The translations under genes and the position numbers were made by a program. The notes beneath the pieces were generated by a model. That model saw only the letters and a program-made list of their open reading frames with translations, was not told where the DNA came from and ran no database searches. Of a stretch of 13,581 nt of DNA, positions 1 to 6,879 are shown one piece after another. The stretch covers positions 1 through 13,581 of the forward strand of contig JBEONO010000044.1 in NCBI GenBank assembly GCA_040544425.1, written 5' to 3'. This stretch comes from Solimicrobium sp040544425 (GTDB lineage: Bacteria > Pseudomonadota > Gammaproteobacteria > Burkholderiales > Burkholderiaceae_D). Numbering within the stretch: the first letter of the stretch is position 1; each line of letters opens with the position of its first letter.

Positions 1-20
1 CCGCCTAAAAATTAGGCAGG
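1..20. repeat. Small hairpin (gcctaa / ttaggc)
   Basis: A perfect 6-bp inverted repeat (3-8 with 12-17) surrounds a 3-base A loop. A similar sequence beginning CCGCCT and ending TAGGC recurs at 96-116 on the other side of the IS21-like repeats. It may be a transcription terminator of a gene outside the window or part of the element. There is no following T-run, so the terminator reading is weak. Confidence 0.4.
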
Positions 21-34
21 ACTAGTAGAACACC

Positions 35-95
35 TGGGTCAATTTTGGACTGGCATAACCTCTATAAGTGGGTCAATTTTCGGTTGGCGTCAACA
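35..95. mobile_element. Putative IS21-family element end (two terminal repeats)
   Basis: Two related 24-base units occur at 35-58 and 69-92, 34 bases apart. Both begin TGGGTCAATTTT and continue with a variant of (c/g)g(a/g)(c/t)tggc. IS21-family elements are known for multiple spaced copies of a sequence of this kind at their termini, with an outermost TGT/ACA end. Here the second unit runs into CAACA ending at 95, which would be the outer terminus, placing the body of the element to the left of the window. No istA or istB coding sequence is visible, so this is an edge fragment or a remnant. The family assignment comes from memory of such ends, not from a database match. Confidence 0.55.
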
Positions 96-116
96 CCGCC
101 TTCTAAAAAATAGGCG
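96..116. repeat. Second small hairpin (cgcct / aggcg)
   Basis: A 5-bp inverted repeat (97-101 with 112-116) encloses an A-rich loop. It resembles the hairpin at 1-20 in its outer sequence (CCGCCT...TAGGC). The two copies flank the IS21-like terminal repeats directly, so they may be related to each other. Function is unknown. Confidence 0.35.
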
Positions 117-362
117 AAATGTACCAGTTTGCCTGTCCGATTTGAGCCCTGTTGCACAGTGATGACAAAATTTAACTCTAAGATTTAGTAACTCGGGCAC
201 AACGGTCTGCGATTAACAATTGATCGAATATCCGCAATATGCCGCCTTGCAAAAAATCCAAATAATTACCAAGATGACGCTGGTTTCGTTGAATTGTGGC
301 ACCGATGTACCGATAAAATTTCGCTTCAAATCGAGCTTTTCAATTTGTTCGAATTGGTGTCA

Positions 363-854
363 CTATTGGAAATAAAAGAACTGCCAATCTGAGTAATGTT
401 CCGCTTGATTGAATGACTCAAATGGTGCCTCATAACCGTATCGGCGAATAGGCCTTTCAGTTGATGCGCTATGAATGCCCATAATTCCTCCGTCTGGGGC
501 AATAATTAACGACCAGTCATACTTATTGGTAATTGGGTCAGGGTATGTGGCACGCAAATACCGTCGTACGTCTGGATAACGAGGATCTTTAATGAGCGCA
601 CCTAGGGTCGGCGGGTATTTTTTTTGGCCCAGCGGCGTGTTTTCAACATAAAGTTGAATCGCGCGCCGATATTGACGGCCCACCTCAACCAGTTGTACTT
701 CGGCCGTCCGACGTTTTGACATGAATACGTTTGACGCGACGCTCGTCAACACTAAGGCAACCATGGCGATGAAAATGAGTAGTGCAAGCATGATGAAACC
801 GCTGTGTGTCGTCGCAGCATTTATTTTTTCGGATTTTTGACAGTGTTTTTTCAT
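363..854 (-). CDS. Minor pseudopilin lacking Glu5 (GspK-like position)
   Basis: This is the last gene of the operon, a 163-residue type IV pilin-like protein. The prepilin peptidase site is G19|F20, followed by a hydrophobic helix of about 25 residues (IMLALLIFIAMVALVLTS), then a soluble domain with a YPPTLGALIKD segment like the other pseudopilins here. Position +5 of the mature protein is Ala24, whereas nearly all pilins have Glu. In the T2SS the protein naturally lacking Glu5 is GspK, which sits at the pseudopilus tip, so a tip or initiating role is inferred. The open frame extends upstream to 977. I chose the ATG at 854 because it lies 10 bases after the preceding stop and gives a 19-residue leader like its siblings. 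An ATG at 890 is the alternative. No strong ribosome-binding site is visible, so coupling to the upstream gene is likely. Confidence 0.8.
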   Translation of the reverse strand: MKKHCQKSEKINAATTHSGFIMLALLIFIAMVALVLTSVASNVFMSKRRTAEVQLVEVGRQYRRAIQLYVENTPLGQKKYPPTLGALIKDPRYPDVRRYLRATYPDPITNKYDWSLIIAPDGGIMGIHSASTERPIRRYGYEAPFESFNQAEHYSDWQFFYFQ

Positions 855-864
855 GGGCGAAATG

Positions 865-1287
865 CTATAGCTGGCCGTATGGTATACCATCGCGGCCAGC
901 GCCTTGCGCTCCGCTGTGCAGGTCATACAACTTGCCTGTTTTAATATCATTTGGCTCAACCAATACCCACGTAGCACTACTTTCCGTGATAGGGTCGATT
1001 GGCATGGAACGAAGGTATTTTTTTGCGACTAATTCTTCCAACCCATCAGGGTAATGTCCAGCATCGACATAATATTGATCAATAGTTTTGCGAATGACGC
1101 GCAAATTGTCTTTCAGGATGGTTTCTTTTGAATAATCCAAACTATGAAAATATTTAGGCACGGCAACTGACAAAAGCAATGCGACAATTGCCAACACTAC
1201 CAGCAGTTCAATCAACGTGAACCCACCTGTCAAATTGCGCTGGGTAGCATTTTTAGGATAAATATTCGGTGCTTTCGCCATAATCAT
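865..1287 (-). CDS. GspG-like pseudopilin (minor)
   Basis: A 140-residue pseudopilin. The cleavage motif GGFTLIELL gives processing at G22|F23 with the conserved Glu at mature position 5 (E27), followed by a transmembrane helix (VVLAIVALLLSVAVP). The globular part contains the GspG-type segments YYVDAGHYPDGLEELV and, near the C terminus, RDGIPYG. I chose the ATG at 1287 because it shares its A with the TGA of the preceding gene (TGATG), the usual coupled arrangement, with AGAAG a few bases upstream. In-frame GTGs at 1293 and 1290 and an ATG at 1281 are also possible. It is a minor or alternative subunit of the pseudopilus, anchored in the inner membrane before assembly. Its sequence is too divergent to equate with GspH, GspI or GspJ. 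Confidence 0.85.
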   Translation of the reverse strand: MIMAKAPNIYPKNATQRNLTGGFTLIELLVVLAIVALLLSVAVPKYFHSLDYSKETILKDNLRVIRKTIDQYYVDAGHYPDGLEELVAKKYLRSMPIDPITESSATWVLVEPNDIKTGKLYDLHSGAQGAGRDGIPYGQL

Positions 1288-1805
1288 CACCACTTCTTGT
1301 ACGGCAAACCGTTTAAGCCAGTTGCTGGTGACAGTGAATATACGTCAAACACATCGGCACCTTCCGTGGGGGCGTCCGGTTCGCTTGCATAACTGCGCTT
1401 TCCCCACGAGTCGACATTCGACAGCGAATTGTCAATTGCAAATGGATCGCGTGGAATGTTGCGCATGAAATAAATTTTATGTTTGGCCGGGTCGTGCGCG
1501 TCTTCTACACCGGTTGCGAGCGCGTCCAACGTGGGTGGATAACCACTAGCCCCGACGGTATGGATGATGCGCCCCCCATCGTAGGCGAGTTTGTAGTTGT
1601 CCAGTCCGGTGCGAATCTCTAGTAAGGCGCGCTGAAGGGTAATCTCATTCATACGCTGCACCTCCATTTGTGCGACAGGAAGAGCCATTGTTGCAATCAC
1701 TGCAATGACGGCCAGGCTAATCAACAATTCAATCAACGTGAAACCGAGCAGCGAAGTGGGTTGTTGCGCACGTTTTGGTTGTCGATGAATCGAGTGCTGC
1801 TTCAT
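1287..1805 (-). CDS. GspG-like pseudopilin (first after secretin gene)
   Basis: A 172-residue pseudopilin. A 21-residue basic leader is followed by LGFTLIELL, predicting cleavage at G21|F22 with Glu26 at mature position 5, and then the hydrophobic N-terminal helix (ISLAVIAVIATMALPVAQ). The soluble domain has GYPPTLDAL, IPRDPF, SWGKRSY and a C-terminal DVYSLSPATGLNGLPY stretch. The last resembles the calcium-loop region of GspG-type pseudopilins but lacks its full acidic pattern. Its ATG overlaps the secretin stop by 4 bases, so translation is probably coupled. It would assemble with the other three pseudopilins into the periplasmic filament. The exact position in the filament is not deducible here. 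Confidence 0.87.
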   Translation of the reverse strand: MKQHSIHRQPKRAQQPTSLLGFTLIELLISLAVIAVIATMALPVAQMEVQRMNEITLQRALLEIRTGLDNYKLAYDGGRIIHTVGASGYPPTLDALATGVEDAHDPAKHKIYFMRNIPRDPFAIDNSLSNVDSWGKRSYASEPDAPTEGADVFDVYSLSPATGLNGLPYKKW

Positions 1806-4321
1806 TGCGTGCTTTGAACAATAATGGATTGCGTTGGTGTCGGGAGAGACAATCCCGCGCCGCCGACTACCGTTGGCGTTACTGAAAGAACTTTTAACTG
1901 GGTCAATTCGCTTGCCTTGGTTGCCGTAGCATTGAGCGTGAATAAAACGGCCTGGCCCGATGCCCCAACTGTCGTGCTGCTGCTTCGAATATCACTAATA
2001 TAAATTTGACCAGTTGAAGGATCGACACGTTGCGAAAACGTAGTGGTTGTGCCATCTGCGTTCATAAATGTTCCCTCCGTCACCTGACCTACAGTTAGTA
2101 TCGTCGGATCATAACCAATAACAAGGTTGACGCCATTTATTCCCTGTGAACTAGACAGCGTTAATTGTTGTTGGATGCTCGTGCCGACTGTTGCTTGCGT
2201 TGCGCCTACCCATGTCAACGAGTTCGAATTGATGGCACCTCCGGCCACTGCACCTGTGCCTACGACTCCTTCCGATTGATTTCCATTGACACCCACAGTG
2301 GCGTTAATTGGTATTGCTCCACCTGAGCTATTGATCTGGCCATTCGTCGAGTTAAGCGTGTTTGGCGAACCCGAGAAAGCATTGTTGCCGGGCGCGCCAA
2401 ATCCGGCAGTGCCATTGCCGGTGGAACCAATACCGTTGCTATTGGTCGCTTGCGGTTGCTGGGTTGTCACACCAGTTTGCGGGGTAGGGCTGTTCGTAGT
2501 TGTGCTTATTGCTGGCGCACTGTAGCCACCACTCTGGCTTCCGCCATGCAAATTGGATTCGGTACCGCTTTGAAAATCAACCAGGTTTGACGCAGGCAAC
2601 GGGCTGTTACGAATGACGTGCGGTGTGATCGACAAGACTATTTCGGTATTGTTGTGCGTGTCGTTGTGATCTGAGAACAGACGCCCCAGCAATGGAATGT
2701 CGCCAAGCCCTGGAATTTTATTTACAGTGCCGCTTTGTTGATCGTTGATCAGCCCAGCCAGAATTTGATTCTCACCGTCCTTCAAACGCAGCACGGTCGA
2801 TGCGGAGCGATTCCCAATCTGATAGGCCACCGTGCCGGAGCTGGTTGTGATTTGACTGGCGATATTACTGACCTCGAGCAAGATCTTCATCGACACCTCG
2901 TTGTCAATAGTAATGACTGGCGTAACTTCTAGCTTTAGCCCCACATCTAAATACTGGACGTTCTGTGAGATGAACCCAGTCGCAGTGGCTGTGGACGTGA
3001 TGTTCGGAACGCGATCGCCAATCAACACTTTGGCGGCCTCACGATTCTTCACCCGAATGCGCGGATTGGCGAGCGTTTTCACATCGCTGTCGGTGCCTGT
3101 TAAGTTGATGGTCAAGGGGTCGAACGTTGCTCCAACTGATGATGATCGCAGGTTGATGATGTCCGCCAGCGTTACCGTGGTACCGCTGGTTTTGGAGAGA
3201 GGGGTGAGAGCGAGTTTCGGTGGGTAAGTGACGCCAATATCCTGCAGCAAATTATGGTTGATCTCCAGAATTTCCACTTCCAGCATTAATTCCGGAGTAG
3301 GCATATCCTCCAAGGCTACAATTTTTTCAGCCATTTCAATCGCGTCCGGGGTATCGCGCATCATGATGATATTCTGTGATTTATCGACGACTAAATCCTT
3401 AGTTTTCAGTATGGTTTTAAGGGTGTTGGACAATTGCTCCACATCGGCATTGGCAATATAAAACGTATGCACGTTCAACGATTGATAGTCCTTTAGTTTG
3501 GCTGGTAAATTGGGGTAAATCATGATCGAATTGTTGCCGACAATACGCTTTTCCAGCTGATTGCTAAGTAACACGACGTCCATTGCCTCTTTCACGGTAA
3601 CATCCTTCAAAAATACCGAAGTGCGCAGGTCGCTTTTGATGTCCTTGTCCAGAACAAAATTGATATTAGATGTGCGCGACAATACTTCAAATATTTGTTT
3701 TAGCATGGCCTCCTTAAATTCAATGGATAGTTTTACGTTCAATGCCTGCTCAAGACTGGCGTCTACCGCTGGCTTTGTCGTCTTGTCCGTCACCGTTTTC
3801 ATCAATTGTTGTGCGATCTTATTGTAGGGGTCATCTGCCAATACACTGCGTAGCAACCGATTGGCACCCTTGTAATCTTGAATATCAATGCCAAACTGTG
3901 CGTCCAGTATCAGTTTGGCCAATTTGCTGTCCTGGTCCATTTTTTCTAGCTCGGCTTTCGCGCGCTTGTTATCGGGATCAATCGCTAAAACGCGGCGCAA
4001 TAACTGGGTGCGCTCGGAAGATGAAGTCAACAAAGCCTGCTGACGTAGCCATAGATTGATGGCGCGCTCTCTCAAACCGTAATAGGCCACTTGCAGTTGC
4101 GCGTCTTGCGGGTCTTTGCTGATGGCGTCCTGCAATTGCGCCAAGCTTTCTTCAACACGCCCTTGATCAAATTCCTTGCGCGCGGTTTGCTGCACCGTGA
4201 TTTGACTGCAGGCGCTCAAGAAAATAGCGATTGCCAATAGCCATGCCACCGCTCCCCGATTTCTAAAAAGCTGCTTATTAAAGGCTGAACGTGTGGAATT
4301 ACAGAGTGTCATCGTTTTCAT
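1802..4321 (-). CDS. gspD: Lipoprotein secretin with TPRs and C-terminal cohesin-like domain
   Basis: This 839-residue protein is the outer-membrane channel of the system. The signal peptide ends in the lipobox LSAC (Cys38) with Ser at +2, predicting an outer-membrane lipoprotein as in MshL and HxcQ, which can reach the membrane without a separate pilotin. Residues ~46-175 look like TPR helices (SLAQLQDAISKDPQDAQL, RRVLAIDPDNKRAKAEL). An STN/N0 domain spans ~198-270, an N1-type domain ~282-339, and the secretin core ~345-572. The core carries VPNITST (438-444) and the signature IPGLGDIPLLGRLF (536-549). A Ser/Thr/Asn/Gly-rich linker (~583-700) leads to a cohesin-like beta domain (~702-836) with the marks VNLVIGYDPTILTV, ISDIRS and VLFTLNATA. 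The gene overlaps both neighbours by 4 bases. The secretin call is firm; the cohesin call is by pattern and moderately firm. Its ligand is unknown. Confidence 0.93.
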   Translation of the reverse strand: MKTMTLCNSTRSAFNKQLFRNRGAVAWLLAIAIFLSACSQITVQQTARKEFDQGRVEESLAQLQDAISKDPQDAQLQVAYYGLRERAINLWLRQQALLTSSSERTQLLRRVLAIDPDNKRAKAELEKMDQDSKLAKLILDAQFGIDIQDYKGANRLLRSVLADDPYNKIAQQLMKTVTDKTTKPAVDASLEQALNVKLSIEFKEAMLKQIFEVLSRTSNINFVLDKDIKSDLRTSVFLKDVTVKEAMDVVLLSNQLEKRIVGNNSIMIYPNLPAKLKDYQSLNVHTFYIANADVEQLSNTLKTILKTKDLVVDKSQNIIMMRDTPDAIEMAEKIVALEDMPTPELMLEVEILEINHNLLQDIGVTYPPKLALTPLSKTSGTTVTLADIINLRSSSVGATFDPLTINLTGTDSDVKTLANPRIRVKNREAAKVLIGDRVPNITSTATATGFISQNVQYLDVGLKLEVTPVITIDNEVSMKILLEVSNIASQITTSSGTVAYQIGNRSASTVLRLKDGENQILAGLINDQQSGTVNKIPGLGDIPLLGRLFSDHNDTHNNTEIVLSITPHVIRNSPLPASNLVDFQSGTESNLHGGSQSGGYSAPAISTTTNSPTPQTGVTTQQPQATNSNGIGSTGNGTAGFGAPGNNAFSGSPNTLNSTNGQINSSGGAIPINATVGVNGNQSEGVVGTGAVAGGAINSNSLTWVGATQATVGTSIQQQLTLSSSQGINGVNLVIGYDPTILTVGQVTEGTFMNADGTTTTFSQRVDPSTGQIYISDIRSSSTTVGASGQAVLFTLNATATKASELTQLKVLSVTPTVVGGAGLSLPTPTQSIIVQSTQ
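2222..2575 (-). other. Low-complexity Ser/Thr/Asn/Gly linker in secretin
   Basis: Codons ~583-700 of the secretin encode a compositionally biased segment (for example PQTGVTTQQPQATNSNG and GNGTAGFGAPGNNAF) between the secretin core and the cohesin-like domain. It carries no obvious tandem repeat unit at the DNA level. It is probably a flexible tether and may vary in length between relatives. Confidence 0.7.
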
Positions 4322-4845
4322 TCAATGGTGAGAATAGTTTGGTCGTGAGTCGGTACATACTCAAACGTGATGGCCGACGCAGATATGGAAATAATCCTGT
4401 AGTAGTCATCGACCATTTCGGAGGTAGTTGCTATAGTGATGATGTCATTTTTTTCCAAGAACACTTCCCAGCCATCTCCTTTGGTCCTGCGTCCTAAATA
4501 CTTAAAAGATAAAGCAGGAATAGTCGGACCGTTCTGAGCGACAGATGTTGCAACAACCGGATGGGAAGTGTAGGCGGCAAACAAATTTGCCCGTTCATTT
4601 GTGCTTCTTGTTTTCATCAATATGTCTCTCGAAATCAATGCAATCAATGGCGCGGGGGCTGACGACGACTTTGCCCTTGGATCAGGGTTGGCCGTGACTT
4701 GAGATGTACGGTCGGTGTTGCTTGATGCGGCCTGTGCGTGATTAGTTGCTAGATCCGTATCCACGTCAGGTGCGCCGTCGCCAAAGAACGCAATGCATGC
4801 GGCTCCGACCAGGGCGACACCCAATATCCACTGGCGCCTTTTCAT
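4318..4845 (-). CDS. PilP/GspC-like periplasmic connector
   Basis: A 175-residue protein with one N-terminal membrane segment (residues ~6-22, ILGVALVGAACIAFF), then a low-complexity region rich in Ala, Ser and Thr (~30-66), then a compact C-terminal domain (~108-175). That domain, with FKYLGR, WEVFLEKNDII and ITFEYVP, matches the beta-rich pattern shared by the HR region of GspC and by PilP. Such proteins link the inner-membrane platform to the N0 domain of the secretin, which fits a gene placed between pilO-like and secretin genes. Databases often name members of this group 'secretion system X translation initiation factor', a misleading title; nothing here suggests a role in translation. 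A strong GGGAG ribosome-binding site precedes the ATG, and both ends overlap neighbours by 4 bases. It is unlike full GspC in lacking a PDZ or coiled-coil extension. Confidence 0.72.
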   Translation of the reverse strand: MKRRQWILGVALVGAACIAFFGDGAPDVDTDLATNHAQAASSNTDRTSQVTANPDPRAKSSSAPAPLIALISRDILMKTRSTNERANLFAAYTSHPVVATSVAQNGPTIPALSFKYLGRRTKGDGWEVFLEKNDIITIATTSEMVDDYYRIISISASAITFEYVPTHDQTILTIE

Positions 4846-5549
4846 CGCTCTCCCTTCTCTACCAATGAAATGACTGGTGTTTGATTCGAGGGATTAAATT
4901 GTTCGTGCGTTCCTTGTTTCTCGTTGTTGTCTAAGGGACGTTTTTCAAATTGCAGTAGCGACGCGGTATTCTTTGGTGATCTTAGATACATGGTCAGGCG
5001 CACTTTAGCTTCCACCTCTTCGAGCGCTACCGATTCGCGATGAAACTGAATCGAATCAAGAGCTACGTATGGCAGTGTCAACAACACATCTTCACAAAAC
5101 GCTTGGATCGAAGGGTAAGTACCCTTGATGGGCAGTGCCACCTCATAAGTCAAAAAACCTTCTTGCACGTATCCGCCGATTTTGTATTCGCCATCTGGCA
5201 GGGCAACGTCATGAACTTGTGCCAGAGCAAACAGGGTTTTCACGTAATTTTCGAGATCATCCGGATTGCCCAGGTTTTGTGTAAACGCATGAAATAGCTG
5301 TGCTTGAGACTGATGGGTATCGATAGCCTTGCCCTTGTAATCCTGATGTTGCCGATTCCATTGATTAATAGAATCCATCAATTGATCGTTACTTTGCTCT
5401 TCCCACGCCAATCCAATAGTGAAATATCCGGCACCTAGCATTGCCATTGTCAATCCGATCCAGCCAACCATGCCCACCCTGCGCATCGTGAGCAACAACC
5501 TAAGTGCATTCGACTGAAGTTCGAAAGTCGTTGAGGATAGTTTCATCAT
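4842..5549 (-). CDS. PilO-like inner-membrane platform protein
   Basis: A 235-residue bitopic protein with a cytoplasmic N terminus, a transmembrane helix at ~27-48 (GMVGWIGLTMAMLGAGYFTIGL), a polar, possibly coiled stretch to ~90, and a periplasmic ferredoxin-like region (~110-190). That region includes YEVALPIKGTYPSIQAF followed by LDSIQFHRES and VRLTMYLR, the alternating pattern expected of PilO/GspM/MshJ proteins. The C-terminal ~45 residues are polar and probably disordered. In type IV pili, PilO pairs with PilN in the inner membrane and contacts PilP. The same is inferred here from the pilN-pilO-pilP-like order and the ATGA overlaps on both sides. Sequence identity to named PilO proteins appears low, so the assignment rests on topology and context. 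Confidence 0.75.
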   Translation of the reverse strand: MMKLSSTTFELQSNALRLLLTMRRVGMVGWIGLTMAMLGAGYFTIGLAWEEQSNDQLMDSINQWNRQHQDYKGKAIDTHQSQAQLFHAFTQNLGNPDDLENYVKTLFALAQVHDVALPDGEYKIGGYVQEGFLTYEVALPIKGTYPSIQAFCEDVLLTLPYVALDSIQFHRESVALEEVEAKVRLTMYLRSPKNTASLLQFEKRPLDNNEKQGTHEQFNPSNQTPVISLVEKGER

Positions 5550-6097
5550 TGTTGGATCTCTTCAATAGGAGCAATCGACAAATTGATGGTGAAACGCAGC
5601 ATTTTATTTTGCACTTGTATGTCGGTCTGATGTTGCTTTAGGATTGCGCTTGAAAAAGTAGATTGGCGTTTTAATGACTTAACGTAATCGAGCATGGCGT
5701 CGCTGGATTCTGCTTCTGCTGTTATGCGTAAGAGTTGATGCTCTGGATCAGGGTCCAGTGATAATAGTGCTACGTCGGATGGCGTTGCGTCCTCCACGGC
5801 ACCAAGTAGATCGTGCCAAGGTACATTTAGATGGTGTGTCGCAGCATTGATCGCGTCCGCTTCTACTGCACTAATCGTAACGACACTTGTATTTCGAAGC
5901 CGATCAGTTGATGATTGCTGCCGTTGCAGGTTAGCCAGTTTCGCAGTTAGCCGCCGCTCGTGTTCAAACCAGCTGTTCGAATGCCACACCGCGCAGCCAA
6001 CTATAATGAGTCCAATCAGCGCGACGAAGATCCAGATTGGTGTGATTCCCAGTCGTGCTCGCAACGAAGGAGCGAAATCAATTGGAATGCGTTTCAT
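5546..6097 (-). CDS. PilN-like inner-membrane platform protein
   Basis: A 183-residue bitopic protein. The short cytoplasmic N terminus (MKRIPIDFAP) occupies the place of the INLLP-type motif by which PilN docks onto PilM. A transmembrane helix follows at ~21-39 (IWIFVALIGLIIVGCAVW), then a coiled-coil-like stretch (~44-66) and a periplasmic domain (~88-178, WHDLLGAVEDATPSDVALLSLD...). The WHDLLGAVEDATP segment is reminiscent of the conserved start of the PilN periplasmic domain. It would form the membrane platform with the adjacent PilO-like protein and bind the PilM-like protein upstream. The start ATG overlaps the previous stop by 4 bases and is preceded by a GGGG run. Confidence 0.78.
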   Translation of the reverse strand: MKRIPIDFAPSLRARLGITPIWIFVALIGLIIVGCAVWHSNSWFEHERRLTAKLANLQRQQSSTDRLRNTSVVTISAVEADAINAATHHLNVPWHDLLGAVEDATPSDVALLSLDPDPEHQLLRITAEAESSDAMLDYVKSLKRQSTFSSAILKQHQTDIQVQNKMLRFTINLSIAPIEEIQQ

Positions 6098-6879
6098 GAA
6101 AACGACCCCATGCCATGGGATTCAATATTTAGTGTGACGAGGTTGGTCTCACCAATTCGCTTCCCATTCCAATTTAACATGTGGCTCGATGCATTGCTAT
6201 TTAGATATAGCGTCCCAGGAAGCGAACAATCCCACCGCAACGCTTCTCGCATCAATATTGGTTTTAATTGTTCGGCGCTAGTCAGTGTTTCGCCTTTCCA
6301 GGTACTGACCTGTTGGATCCGTCCATCGACGCAAGCGGCAAAAAGCGTGTGCTGATCAGTAATCCTTGCAAACCAGGCCGAGTGATCACGCAAGCTGGAA
6401 CTCTGTGCATTCCATATTGCGATTGACTCCGGCACCATACCTTGGGAAAACCAATTGCCGGCTTTTAAAACTCGCAAAATAGAATCGACGCGATCGCGAG
6501 GTAATGCGCAAGCAATAAAGGGGCGATCAATCGCCCAATCCGCCTGCATGATCCATTCGCTACTCTTGCTACCAAATAGCGTAGAAAATCGCAGTTCTGC
6601 AATCGTCTTCAAATCCTTGAAACTACCAACCTTTTTCGGAGGGTTGACCATAAAATATCGCGCCACCTGGTCGCTGACCACAATGAATAGTTTTCGCCCG
6701 CGCGGTAAATGGGTCGACAACAGCTGTTGCAACCGGGGTGTCAAATTACTTGATGTCGTAAGTTGACTGTAGGGGCTGTCACCTATTACCTGCCATGGCT
6801 TGCGACCAGTTCTGGTTTCCAGTTGCATTCTGTCAGGCTGCACTGTTAGCCGAAAACGTTCAGGATTGAAGAGTGACAC
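6094..6879 (-). CDS. PilM/MshI-like cytoplasmic protein
   Basis: A 261-residue soluble protein without a signal peptide or membrane segment. It has the layout of short PilM-like (actin-fold-derived) proteins of pilus and secretion platforms: an N-terminal beta-rich region, LFIVVSDQVARYFMV (64-78), IACALPRD (122-129), and SAWFARITDQHTLFAACVDGRI (167-188). It is about 90 residues shorter than PilM of type IVa pili, and I do not see a clear nucleotide-binding motif. The start is GTG (6879), supported by GAGGTG six bases upstream, and it lies 20 bases inside the gspE 3' end. The assignment rests mainly on position between the ATPase and the PilN-like gene. The alternative is the cytoplasmic half of a split GspL, which in function is nearly the same proposal. 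Confidence 0.65.
   Translation of the reverse strand: MSLFNPERFRLTVQPDRMQLETRTGRKPWQVIGDSPYSQLTTSSNLTPRLQQLLSTHLPRGRKLFIVVSDQVARYFMVNPPKKVGSFKDLKTIAELRFSTLFGSKSSEWIMQADWAIDRPFIACALPRDRVDSILRVLKAGNWFSQGMVPESIAIWNAQSSSLRDHSAWFARITDQHTLFAACVDGRIQQVSTWKGETLTSAEQLKPILMREALRWDCSLPGTLYLNSNASSHMLNWNGKRIGETNLVTLNIESHGMGSFS

Larger units (their letters stand above)
1..362. other. Gene-free left margin with IS-like repeats
   Basis: No supported coding sequence lies in this stretch, which is downstream of the last pseudopilin gene of the minus-strand operon. The first ~116 bases hold two hairpins and a pair of spaced repeats typical of an insertion-sequence end (listed separately). Bases ~120-362 contain a short open frame on the minus strand of about 50 codons, but it has no start codon and no recognisable motif, so it was not called. 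I see no convincing GC-rich hairpin plus T-run that would terminate the operon just after position 363. Confidence 0.6.

Noticed and set aside
141..165. GAGCCCTGTTGCACAG resembling an IS terminus
   Set aside because: It is a single short resemblance, with no matching inverted copy found nearby.
120..362. Possible transposase remnant (minus-strand frame with RYIGATIQRNQRHLGNYLDF)
   Set aside because: It runs about 50 codons between stops, has no start codon and matches no transposase motif I can name.
855..977. Upstream extension of the last pseudopilin
   Set aside because: It overlaps the preceding gene by over 100 bases and would place about 60 residues before the prepilin cleavage site.
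806..1054. 82-codon plus-strand open frame
   Set aside because: It lies antisense to two pseudopilin genes with clear prepilin motifs and has no ribosome-binding site or recognisable domain.
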